A stretch of DNA of 43,390 nt from Campylobacteraceae bacterium. GTDB lineage: Bacteria > Campylobacterota > Campylobacteria > Campylobacterales > Sulfurovaceae. The stretch lies in NCBI GenBank assembly GCA_027038295.1, contig JALVXD010000121.1, positions 1 through 43,390 of the forward strand. The letters are read 5' to 3'. Position numbers and translations under genes: made by a program. How positions within the stretch are numbered: the stretch's first letter is position 1; every line of letters starts with the position of its first letter. Positions 15,307 through 22,726 of the stretch are shown here, piece by piece. Under the pieces are notes generated by a model. The model saw nothing but the letters and a program-made list of their open reading frames with translations. It was not told the origin of the DNA and made no database searches.

Positions 15307-17391
15307 ATGACAGAAAAATTTGACGTAAAAGAGATAGAGAGTGTCTGTACCTATTGTGGTGTGGGTTGTGACATTACAGGGGTGGTTGAGAACAATAAGA
15401 TTACTAAAATCTATGCTCAAAAAGATGGAGTGGTTTCGCAAGGGAAGCTCTGTGTCAAAGGGAAGTTTGGGTTTGATTTTGTTGACTCCGATGAGCGAGT
15501 ACGAGAGCCACGTATTCGTAAAACTTTTTTAGATAAAAACCCAAGAATAAAAGCCAAATTTGAAGATAAAATGAAAATCTTTGATGATACCTTTTGGACT
15601 TGTGATTTAGATACGGCAACGTCGATTGCTTCTATGAAACTCTCCGAGGTGAAAGAGACCTTTGGAGGGGATAGTTTTTGTGCCATTGGTGGGGCAAGAA
15701 CGAGTTGTGAAAGCTCCTATTCTTTTCAGAAGTTTTGTCGTGAAACAATGGACTCTCCTCATGTTGATAATTGTGCTAGGGTATGTCACTCACCATCACT
15801 TAAGGGTATGAGAGCAACTATTGGAGAGGGGGCAGCGACTAACCCATATAATGACATTTATGATTGTGAGTTTATGCTGGTCATTGGCTCAAATACAATG
15901 GAAGCTCATCCGATTGTCGCAAATCGTATTGTGGATATGGCAAAAAAACACAATAATTTAGCCATTATAGATGTACGTGAGACCAAAATGGTAAAGTATG
16001 CAAAGCATAATTGTATTATCCCTTATGAGGCAAATTTACTTGTGCTAAACATGATGACTTATGTCATTTTGGATGAAGAGATTTATAATAAAAAATTTAT
16101 TGACAACCGTACCAAAGGGTTTGAGGAGTTTAAAGAGAAGATTTTAAATGACCCTTATGCTAACCCTAAGTTTTTTGAGCAGATTGAGGGTTATGAATAT
16201 TTGGCAAAGATGATTCCCAATATTGCTCGTGAGTATGCTGTTAAGAAGTCGATGATATTTTGGGGGCTTGGAATTACGGAACATTTAGATGGCTCTTACG
16301 CTGTTATGGCGATGACTCACTTAGGACTGCTTACTGGAAATATAGGAAAACGTGGTGTAGGATTAATGCCTCTTCGTGGTCAAAACAATGTTCAAGGGGC
16401 GTGTGACATGGGTTGTCTACCTTATTTTGCACCTGATTATGAGCAACCAAAAGTTGAGGGGTTAATGACACCTCAGCTGATAGATGCGATGATAGATGGG
16501 AAGATAAAAGCATTGCTCAATATGGGGGAAGATATTACCCATATTCACCCGAACCTCAATAAGATAGATAAAGCAATTGAGAACTTAGAGTTTATTATGG
16601 TGCAAGAGCTGTTTATGACCGATATTGCGAAAAGAGCCGATATTGTTATTGGGGTGAAGTCGGCTTATGAGAAGACAGGTGTTTATGTTAATGCAATGAG
16701 ACGACTACATCTTTCACAACCTTTAGTAGAGAGTGATTTACCCGATGATTGGGAAGTACTCAAAGAGTTGACCAACAAACTTGGAGGTGACTTTAAACAT
16801 GAAACAAGTGAGCAAGTTTGGGATGAGGTAACAAAAGTCGCTCCAAAACGTTTTTCAGGAGCTCAATATTATAGATTGGCACGTCACCGAAAACGTGGAA
16901 TGCAATGGCCTGTCTACTTAGAAGATACTCCAATTTTGCACCTGCTTGACTTTAGAACCGACGATGGTCTGGGAAAGTATGTCTATAAGCAGTATGAACC
17001 TCGTGGAATGATTCAAGAGATTTTAGACAAAGAGTTCTACGCTGATGGGCTTGATGGTTTCTACTTAACCACAGGGCGAACTTTGGCACACTACAACAAC
17101 GCTGCTCAAACTAAGCAGACTGCAAAACTCTACAACAACCATAGTGAAGACACGCTCTTAGCTTCGGTAGAAGATGAGGGAAAATTTGGAGACAAGGTAA
17201 TTTTAAAAACAGAGTATGGTAAGACTTCGGTACTAAATGTAAAATATACCAAAAAAGTAAAACCTCGAACACTTTTTACTACTTTTCACCATGCTCGTTC
17301 TAAGATAAATGCTATTTTTGGAGATGAGGCTGATGAGTTGATTATGACGGCTCGGTTTAAATCGTTACGTGTTTCTGTTGTGCCTCAATAA
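15307..17391 (+). CDS. fdhF: Formate dehydrogenase catalytic (molybdopterin) subunit, Cys type
   Basis: This enzyme oxidises formate to CO2 at a bis-MGD molybdenum or tungsten centre. The 694 residues begin with a [4Fe-4S] site: Cys14, Cys17, Cys21 and Cys49 (CTYCGVGC ... KLCVKG). The metal ligand is Cys160 in NCARVCHSPSLKG, where selenoprotein homologues have selenocysteine. QNNVQGACDMG and the C-terminal HHARSKINAIFGDEADELI block are typical of the FdhF/FdhA group. There is no Tat signal, so it is cytoplasmic. No small Fe-S, cytochrome or hydrogenase subunit is adjacent, so its electron partner is encoded elsewhere. It is probably controlled by operator A upstream. Confidence 0.88.
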   Translation: MTEKFDVKEIESVCTYCGVGCDITGVVENNKITKIYAQKDGVVSQGKLCVKGKFGFDFVDSDERVREPRIRKTFLDKNPRIKAKFEDKMKIFDDTFWTCDLDTATSIASMKLSEVKETFGGDSFCAIGGARTSCESSYSFQKFCRETMDSPHVDNCARVCHSPSLKGMRATIGEGAATNPYNDIYDCEFMLVIGSNTMEAHPIVANRIVDMAKKHNNLAIIDVRETKMVKYAKHNCIIPYEANLLVLNMMTYVILDEEIYNKKFIDNRTKGFEEFKEKILNDPYANPKFFEQIEGYEYLAKMIPNIAREYAVKKSMIFWGLGITEHLDGSYAVMAMTHLGLLTGNIGKRGVGLMPLRGQNNVQGACDMGCLPYFAPDYEQPKVEGLMTPQLIDAMIDGKIKALLNMGEDITHIHPNLNKIDKAIENLEFIMVQELFMTDIAKRADIVIGVKSAYEKTGVYVNAMRRLHLSQPLVESDLPDDWEVLKELTNKLGGDFKHETSEQVWDEVTKVAPKRFSGAQYYRLARHRKRGMQWPVYLEDTPILHLLDFRTDDGLGKYVYKQYEPRGMIQEILDKEFYADGLDGFYLTTGRTLAHYNNAAQTKQTAKLYNNHSEDTLLASVEDEGKFGDKVILKTEYGKTSVLNVKYTKKVKPRTLFTTFHHARSKINAIFGDEADELIMTARFKSLRVSVVPQ

Positions 17392-17396
17392 TGATG

Positions 17397-17426
17397 TGTA
17401 GGGTGTAGTCTCTGACTACACCTACA
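17397..17426 (+). repeat. GTAG-headed REP-like hairpin after fdhF
   Basis: GTAG (17398-17401) is followed by the stem GGTGTAGTC-TCT-GACTACACC. The whole forms a near-perfect TGTAGGGTGTAGTC/GACTACACCTACA hairpin with one bulged base. It starts 6 bp after the fdhF stop. It is followed by A residues, not a U-tract. Confidence 0.65.
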
Positions 17427-17427
17427 A

Positions 17428-17450
17428 AAATATGACAATTTGCCATATTT
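17428..17450. promoter_or_regulatory. Imperfect palindrome AAATATGACAA-T-TTGCCATATTT
   Basis: This 11+1+11 dyad has a single mismatch and shares the core ATGACAATTTG-CAT with 11833-11847. It is 25 bp before the -10 box of yraN and could be a regulatory site. Confidence 0.4.
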
Positions 17451-17474
17451 CTCTCTTTTTTAATATCATCTATA

Positions 17475-17480
17475 TATAAT
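17475..17480 (+). promoter_or_regulatory. -10 box for yraN
   Basis: TATAAT in CATCTATATATAATTAAAAT lies 21 bp before the yraN start codon. Confidence 0.5.
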
Positions 17481-17501
17481 TAAAATAAAAAAGGTCTTCT
17501 T

Positions 17502-17846
17502 ATGCGAAATGAATTTAATACCCTTATTGGAAGTCAGAACGAAGCTAAAGCAGTTGAATTTTTAATGGCTGAGGGCTTTAGAATTGTTGAGCAGAACTAT
17601 TATGCTCGTAAGTTGGGTGAGATAGATATTATTGCGATGCAAGATGGGGTACTTCATTTTGTAGAAGTGAAGTCAGCTCAAGCAGATTTTGACCCTATTT
17701 ATAACTTTACACCCTCTAAGCAGCGAAAAGTTATTAACTCTGCTTATTATTATATGAAAGAGAAAAGATTAGATGTTGAATTTTCTATTGATTTAATTTT
17801 GGTACGTTGGGGCGAGATAGAATTTTTAGAAAATGTGACCCTTTAA
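17502..17846 (+). CDS. yraN: YraN family (UPF0102) endonuclease-like protein
   Basis: This 114-residue, single-domain PD-(D/E)XK-fold protein matches YraN at normal length: GSQNEAKAVEFLMAEGFRIVEQNYYARKLGEIDIIAMQDGVLHFVEVKSA. The acidic and basic catalytic-type residues are in GEIDII (Asp) and FVEVKS (Glu and Lys), so the nuclease core is intact. In some bacteria the family is linked to Holliday-junction or recombination functions, but its role is not settled. AAAGG precedes the ATG. It is transcribed alone between fdhF and the membrane-protein pair. Confidence 0.9.
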   Translation: MRNEFNTLIGSQNEAKAVEFLMAEGFRIVEQNYYARKLGEIDIIAMQDGVLHFVEVKSAQADFDPIYNFTPSKQRKVINSAYYYMKEKRLDVEFSIDLILVRWGEIEFLENVTL

Positions 17847-17952
17847 AATACTTTAACCAAGGGAGTTATATTTAGTTTTTGTTATTTTTAGCTATAATCT
17901 TTAAAATATGTTTAGCAGTGTTTAAATATAATTCTTTATATTGAGGATAATA

Positions 17953-19392
17953 ATGGCTTGGCGAACTAAAAAAACAAAGAATGGTTTCGTTTTTGAAGAG
18001 TTTGGATGGTATGATATTGAGAGAGTGAATAAAAAATTAAAACCCAGATTAGAGGGTGGAAAATTTGCTTCTAATAATCCCATGCCAAATGAAGATAAGC
18101 GTACTGATGATGAAAATAGTTATATCTCAGATGTCAATCAGTACATTAAACAACTTAATGAGTATGGTTCTAAAAAGGCAATTGAGATTAAAAAAGAGGT
18201 TTATACTCTTGTTGAAAAAGTTGAACTTGAAAATATTAATTTCTCTAAACTCTATAGATTTTTTAAAGAGAAGTCTAGCAGTATAAATGATACATTTATT
18301 CATGAAGAAGAGGAGAATCAAGAGAGAAGACTCGACCTTCGTAATGAACTCAATACTTTTCGTTTAGCCAATAAGCTAAGTAAGCGTGAGGCGTATTATC
18401 CTAAAAGTTATATTTTACATTTTGCATGGATATTTGTATTTATCTTTGTAGAAGCACTTATTAATGCTTATTTCTTTGGAGAAGCTTCAAGCTTAGGGCT
18501 TCTTGGTGGTGTACTTATAGGCTTTGTTACCTCTTTTTTTAATGTGACACTCTCTACCATAGCTGGTTATCTTTTACGTTATAAAAATCATGTTTCATGG
18601 TTTAAAAAGATATTAGGTCTTTTTACTTTTACACTTTTGTTGGCAGCTATCTTTGTGTTGCATCTTTTTATTGCTCATTATCGTGAGATTTTAAGTGTCA
18701 ATCCTCATGTAGAGATATGGTCTGTCGTGGAACCTATGTTAAAAGAACCTTTTGCCTTACATGATATGGAGACCATTATCTTAATATCTTTAGGGCTTTT
18801 AGTTACTCTATTTAGTATTTTTAAAGGGATGAGTTTAGATGATAGATACCCTGGATATGGAGCTGTTTATCGTAGATGGAGAGAGAAAGAAGACCAATTC
18901 TTAGCTTCTAAAAAACAGGCAAGAAAATTGATGCGAGAACTCTACTCAGTCTCATTAAAAAAGTCTGATGAGATGGTGGCAACACTAAGTAGCTCTAAAA
19001 AAGCTTTAGATAATCTTCATTCAGATATGAGTGCTTTTATTAATGCCTATACAGGCTATCATGTTCGAGCCATAGAGGGGGCAAGAAGATTGATAAGCTC
19101 ATATAGAAATGGAGCAAGATTTGTCTATGGAGATAGAGTGAGTTTTGATTATAGTGACAAACTTTTAGTCGGAGAGGGTGGTTTAAGTAAACTTAATAAT
19201 AAAATATTGTTAGAGTCCCAACAGCTACTTGAAGATACTTTAAAAAATGTAAATGGACATATTGAAGAGTTTTATGAGAATCAAAGGCTTTTTGAAAATG
19301 AGCTTGATGAGTTAAAAGATAAATATTTAAGTCATGAAAGTATAGAAAATATACTCTATCAGGTTAAAAAAAATAGGGAGCTTGAACTGTGA
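17953..19392 (+). CDS. Large membrane protein with coiled-coil ends, unknown; first gene of a coupled pair
   Basis: I place the start at the ATG at 17953 (MAWRTKKTKNG), 7 bp after GAGG; TATAAT at 17893-17898 is its promoter. The 479 residues have a soluble, charged N-terminal region with heptad-like helices (about 60-135). About four transmembrane segments follow: IFVFIFVEALINAYFF, LGLLGGVLIGFVTSFF, GLFTFTLLLAAIFVLHLF and IILISLGLLVTLFSIF. After GMSLDDRYPGYGAVYRRWREKE comes a long helical, probably coiled-coil, C-terminus. I recognise no domain. It overlaps the next gene by 4 bp (GTGA), so the two proteins are probably partners. Confidence 0.75.
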   Translation: MAWRTKKTKNGFVFEEFGWYDIERVNKKLKPRLEGGKFASNNPMPNEDKRTDDENSYISDVNQYIKQLNEYGSKKAIEIKKEVYTLVEKVELENINFSKLYRFFKEKSSSINDTFIHEEEENQERRLDLRNELNTFRLANKLSKREAYYPKSYILHFAWIFVFIFVEALINAYFFGEASSLGLLGGVLIGFVTSFFNVTLSTIAGYLLRYKNHVSWFKKILGLFTFTLLLAAIFVLHLFIAHYREILSVNPHVEIWSVVEPMLKEPFALHDMETIILISLGLLVTLFSIFKGMSLDDRYPGYGAVYRRWREKEDQFLASKKQARKLMRELYSVSLKKSDEMVATLSSSKKALDNLHSDMSAFINAYTGYHVRAIEGARRLISSYRNGARFVYGDRVSFDYSDKLLVGEGGLSKLNNKILLESQQLLEDTLKNVNGHIEEFYENQRLFENELDELKDKYLSHESIENILYQVKKNRELEL

Positions 19393-20162
19393 CAAGAGAG
19401 GATAAAAAGGGTATAGCTATTATTATTTCGTTGGTTCTATTGGGGCTTTCTATATTTTATCTATCGTACGAGTTAAAACCTAAAAAATATAATGTTGATG
19501 AGAAATCACTCTGTTCAAAAGATAAAATGGTTCAACTAAAGAAGATTGTATTGATTGATAAAAGTGATAAATGGAGCAGTCATAATATAGAAAAAATGAA
19601 TAGTTGGCTTTCAGAAATACATGAAGGTGTGGCAATGAACAGTCGTCTAAATATTTTATCTATCTATGGAGATGATGAGAACAAGACAAAGGTTAAAACA
19701 CTGTTTGATAAGTGTAGCCCTGGTAACGATATGGATTGTAATGCACTCTATGAAAATTGTCGTGATATAAAAAATAACTATAACCATGCATTTCAAGAAC
19801 CTTTGGTTGAAATTACAGAGATGTTGGCAAAACCAGATGAATCAAAAACTTCTCCTCTTTTTGAGACCGTAACAGAGATAGTAGACAATATTCAAAGTCA
19901 AGAGGCTGAGATTCATATTATAAGTGATTTTATGGAAAACTCTTATAAGTTTAATTTTTATAAAGAGGTAGTCTCTGCTGATGAAGCTATTAAAGAGTAT
20001 GCTCTTCCTCATAGTTCCAAAATTCGTGTTTATATGCATATTATAGAACGTCGTAAACATCCAAGAGAACTTTTAGACAAAGTAAAAAATCTGTGGAAAG
20101 AATATTTTGCAAAGCAGGGTATAACTGTGGTGAGTGCAAAAAGGTTTTTTATTACGGATTAG
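19389..20162 (+). CDS. Membrane-anchored von Willebrand A-like protein, unknown; partner of the preceding gene
   Basis: This 257-residue protein starts at a GTG overlapping the upstream stop. One N-terminal transmembrane segment (about 9-27, IAIIISLVLLGLSIFYLSY) anchors a soluble domain. KIVLIDKSDKWS after a hydrophobic strand, and EIHIISDFMENS later, look like the two metal-contacting strands of a vWA/Rossmann fold. The canonical DxSxS MIDAS is only partly kept (DKSDK), so metal binding is doubtful. Four cysteines lie in CSKDK, CSPGNDMDC and CRD. The pairing of a multi-pass protein with a vWA-like protein suggests a membrane complex; its job is unknown. Confidence 0.68.
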   Translation: MTREDKKGIAIIISLVLLGLSIFYLSYELKPKKYNVDEKSLCSKDKMVQLKKIVLIDKSDKWSSHNIEKMNSWLSEIHEGVAMNSRLNILSIYGDDENKTKVKTLFDKCSPGNDMDCNALYENCRDIKNNYNHAFQEPLVEITEMLAKPDESKTSPLFETVTEIVDNIQSQEAEIHIISDFMENSYKFNFYKEVVSADEAIKEYALPHSSKIRVYMHIIERRKHPRELLDKVKNLWKEYFAKQGITVVSAKRFFITD

Positions 20163-20320
20163 CTTCCCTGATAAAAAGCTATATTAATTTATATTAATTG
20201 TTTTTATTATCATTTGTAGGGCTTTTAACAGAGGATATTATAAAGTATAGAATAAGATTATGTTTTTTATATATTTCTTTTAAAATACCGTAATTCTTAT
20301 GTTTTAGAGTATCTATTTGC

Positions 20321-20326
20321 TATAAT
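20321..20326 (+). promoter_or_regulatory. Strong -10 box for the small RNA
   Basis: TATAAT in TTTGCTATAATACTTACATG has a TG one base upstream (extended -10). Initiation about 6-8 bases downstream would fall at the foot of the first hairpin of the RNA. Confidence 0.65.
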
Positions 20327-20331
20327 ACTTA

Positions 20332-20456
20332 CATGAGAGTCATTCATTTTTTCCCTTTTTTTGAGGCTCTCATACGATAACTTTTAATTTCATAAACTTT
20401 AACTCTTTCCCCTTTTTTCTAAATAGAAACGGTTAAAAGTTATCTTCTCTTTTTTC
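20332..20456 (+). ncRNA. Candidate small RNA with two C/U-rich loops
   Basis: The 362-bp gap 20163-20524 has no gene but contains a complete small-RNA unit. After the TATAAT at 20321, AUGAGAGUC (20333-20341) pairs with GGCUCUCAU (20365-20373). UCA (20344-20346) pairs with UGA (20362-20364), leaving a 15-nt loop made only of U and C (UUUUUUCCCUUUUUU). A second, perfect 12-bp stem follows, GATAACTTTTAA (20376-20387) with TTAAAAGTTATC (20433-20444). Its 45-nt loop contains CTCTTTCCCCTTTTTTCT. The tail TTCTCTTTTTTCTTTC (20445-20460) makes this stem an intrinsic terminator. The layout, about 125 nt, suggests a trans-acting RNA that binds purine-rich ribosome binding sites. It matches no RNA family I recognise. 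Confidence 0.68.
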
Positions 20457-20488
20457 TTTCAATTTACAATATACTCACATAGTTTGGT

Positions 20489-20494
20489 TATAAT
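20489..20494 (+). promoter_or_regulatory. -10 box for the AAA ATPase gene
   Basis: TATAAT in GGTTATAATAGATATAG lies 31 bp before the TTG start and downstream of the small-RNA terminator, so the ATPase is transcribed separately. Confidence 0.6.
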
Positions 20495-20524
20495 AGATAT
20501 AGACTATTTCATGGAGGAGATATA

Positions 20525-22261
20525 TTGAAACATCTTATTGATTTTATAGAGGCTAAAACAGTTTCTAAAGCCAAAATATTTAAACACCTGAATGCTACTT
20601 CACAAGAGGCAAAAATACTTCAATACATCTGTCGTCGTTTTGTTAAAGGAATAGAAGAGACAGCTGTCTTAGATATTTTACAAGATAATTTTGAGTATGA
20701 GGGGTATGATTATTTAGCTTATCTTTCTATGGTTAAAAAACTTATGGATATGGGTTGGATAGTACAGGTAAGCTTTGGTCAGGTTCAAGTACAAGAGGTT
20801 TCTCAACTAGAACTACTTAATACTTCAGTTGGACCCAGTATGAGTCTCCTCCGTCTACTTGAAGAGGGTTCATTAGAGATATCCTTACCCGATATAAAGC
20901 CCTATACAGACCATTTAGAGTACCTACAAGACCAATTTGATGTCATAGAGCTTTCACACAAAATGTCTGTAAAAAAACAGGGTTTTTCTGATAGCTCATT
21001 AAGTATAGGTCGTTTAAAAAATAAACTAGTCCTTTTGACTCAACGTATTGTAGAACGACTAAAAATCACCAAAGAGCCTATAGTAGTAGAGGAGTTTTTT
21101 AAAGAGAAGAAGTTTGATGAGAGAGAACAGAGAATCTTTTTAGCTCTACTTAAAGAGGAGTATTCAGGAGGAGAAGGGCAGTTCCGTGATATGAATACAC
21201 TTATAGAACTTATCTCTCTTGATGAGTATGATAAGATTCGTAACCGTGCTTTGCTTGAAGATGGTTCTCGCTTGATTTCCGATAAAATCATTGACTATGA
21301 AGAGATACTCAATATGTTTGGAGGAATTAGCCGTTCTTTTTACTTACAAGAGGATGTACTGCAAAAAATTATTCATCCCAATAAAAAGAAAAAAGTTACT
21401 AAGTTAAAACTGGACAAACTTATAGAAGAGCAGGAGCTTTTTGAGTACTTAAACCCAACCACTGACCTAAGTGATGTGGTACTTCACCCAAAGACCAGAG
21501 AAGTACTCAATACTGTCATAAAACAGGTCGATAAAGATGTTTTTGCAAAGTTAAAGGCTTGGGGTATTAAAAGCAAAAGAAAAGGGATAGATGCCCGTAT
21601 TATTTTCTATGGAGCTCCTGGAACGGGTAAAACCATGACAGCTGTCTCTTTAGCTAAAACACTTAAACGTCCTATTTTGAGTTTTGATTGTTCTAAAATT
21701 TTATCTATGTATGTTGGTGAGAGTGAAAAGAATGTTCGTAAGATATTCGATGAGTTTAAAGCTTTAAGTAAAAAAGCAAAAGTTGACCCTATTTTATTGC
21801 TTAATGAAGCAGACCAGTTTCTAAGTAGCCGAACAGAAGGAGCAGGGAGTTCAGCCGATAAAATGCACAACCAAATGCAAAATATCTTTTTAGAACAGAT
21901 AGAGCAGTTTGAGGGGATACTCATAGCCACAACGAACTTACTTGACAATATAGATAAAGCCTTCTCAAGACGTTTTAATTACAAAATAGAGTTTAAAAAA
22001 CCAGGTAAAAGAGAGAGAAAACGACTTTGGCATTTTATGTTGCCTGAAAATGCAGATTATGATGAAAAACTAGATGTTGCAGAACTTTCTAAGTATGCGT
22101 TAACAGGTGGACAAATAGACCTTATTATAAGAAATACAGCCTATAAAGTAGCCGTTAGAGAGGAAAGTGTCTTTACGTTAGAAGATTTTTTAGAAGAGAT
22201 AGAAAAAGAGCTAGGCTCTAGTTTTGAAAGTGAAGGTAAGAGTATGGGGTTTAAGGTTTAA
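20525..22261 (+). CDS. Classical AAA-family ATPase with N-terminal helical domain
   Basis: The start is TTG with a strong GGAGGAG (20514-20520). Residues 1-320 are mostly helical and match no domain I know. The AAA module follows: Walker A GAPGTGKT (363-370), then LLLNEADQF (427-428 in the Walker B slot, Asn in place of the usual Asp), an IATTNL sensor-1 region, SRRFNYKIEF (arginine-finger region) and TGGQIDLIIRN (sensor-2 region). The Asn-Glu variant occurs in other bacterial AAA proteins and need not abolish ATPase activity. It is probably a cytoplasmic hexameric remodeller. The small 22264 gene follows by 2 bp and shares its transcript. The substrate is unknown. Confidence 0.85.
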   Translation: MKHLIDFIEAKTVSKAKIFKHLNATSQEAKILQYICRRFVKGIEETAVLDILQDNFEYEGYDYLAYLSMVKKLMDMGWIVQVSFGQVQVQEVSQLELLNTSVGPSMSLLRLLEEGSLEISLPDIKPYTDHLEYLQDQFDVIELSHKMSVKKQGFSDSSLSIGRLKNKLVLLTQRIVERLKITKEPIVVEEFFKEKKFDEREQRIFLALLKEEYSGGEGQFRDMNTLIELISLDEYDKIRNRALLEDGSRLISDKIIDYEEILNMFGGISRSFYLQEDVLQKIIHPNKKKKVTKLKLDKLIEEQELFEYLNPTTDLSDVVLHPKTREVLNTVIKQVDKDVFAKLKAWGIKSKRKGIDARIIFYGAPGTGKTMTAVSLAKTLKRPILSFDCSKILSMYVGESEKNVRKIFDEFKALSKKAKVDPILLLNEADQFLSSRTEGAGSSADKMHNQMQNIFLEQIEQFEGILIATTNLLDNIDKAFSRRFNYKIEFKKPGKRERKRLWHFMLPENADYDEKLDVAELSKYALTGGQIDLIIRNTAYKVAVREESVFTLEDFLEEIEKELGSSFESEGKSMGFKV

Positions 22262-22263
22262 CT

Positions 22264-22464
22264 ATGACAATTTGGAAATATGAAGAAAAAAACATCATCA
22301 AGTTCTATAAAGAAAACCATGGTGAAGGCGAGTGTTTGGGTGATTTAGATGAAGAGCTTATTAAAAAAATGATTTTAGAGATAAAGCCTGATATTAATGT
22401 TAATCAGGCTTTTGGAACGTTGGATTATTTTGGTATGTTGCCTATTTTGGTGACAAAAAAATAA
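22264..22464 (+). CDS. Small acidic protein, unknown, co-transcribed with the AAA ATPase
   Basis: This 66-residue protein starts 2 bp after the ATPase stop and ends at a clear terminator. It has no signal peptide, membrane segment or cysteine cluster. GECLGDLDEELIKKMILEI suggests a helical core. Its position makes an accessory or regulator of the ATPase the simplest guess, but nothing in the sequence proves it. Confidence 0.7.
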   Translation: MTIWKYEEKNIIKFYKENHGEGECLGDLDEELIKKMILEIKPDINVNQAFGTLDYFGMLPILVTKK

Positions 22465-22467
22465 GAC

Positions 22468-22496
22468 AATGAGTGAGCCTTTCACTCATTTTTTCT
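22468..22496 (+). terminator. Rho-independent terminator after the AAA ATPase operon
   Basis: AATGAGTGA (22468-22476) pairs with TCACTCATT (22482-22490) around GCCTT, followed by TTTTCTTT. It begins 4 bases after the stop codon. Confidence 0.88.
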
Positions 22497-22678
22497 TTAT
22501 CTCTACAAAAAATCTTTCCTCCTGTAAAACTCTATTCTTTTATATTTCTTTCTATTCTATTTAATTACTAATTTTTTATAAATAAGTAACACTTATTAAA
22601 ATGTTTGCTTTTTCTTATTCTATTGACCAACATCAAAGTAATCCATAAGTTCTTCTTCTATAATATATAATGTAACCT

Positions 22679-22704
22679 TATAATAGGAGCAAATTACTCC
22701 TATT
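22679..22704 (+). promoter_or_regulatory. psrA promoter -10 overlapped by palindromic operator B
   Basis: TATAAT (22679-22684) overlaps a palindrome with arms AATAGGAGCAA (22682-22692) and TTACTCCTATT (22694-22704) about a central A, with one mismatch. The layout equals the fdhF element at 15172-15198. A repressor bound here would cover the -10 box and start site. The rest of the 262-bp gap is AT-rich and holds another small dyad, AATAAGT-AAC-ACTTATT (22581-22597). Confidence 0.65.
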
Positions 22705-22726
22705 TAAATTAAAAGGAGGAAAGTAA

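Noticed and set aside
22581-22597. AATAAGT-AAC-ACTTATT dyad upstream of psrA as a second operator
   Set aside because: AT-only arms in AT-rich DNA; the resemblance to AAGTAACAC near 31277 covers just nine bases.
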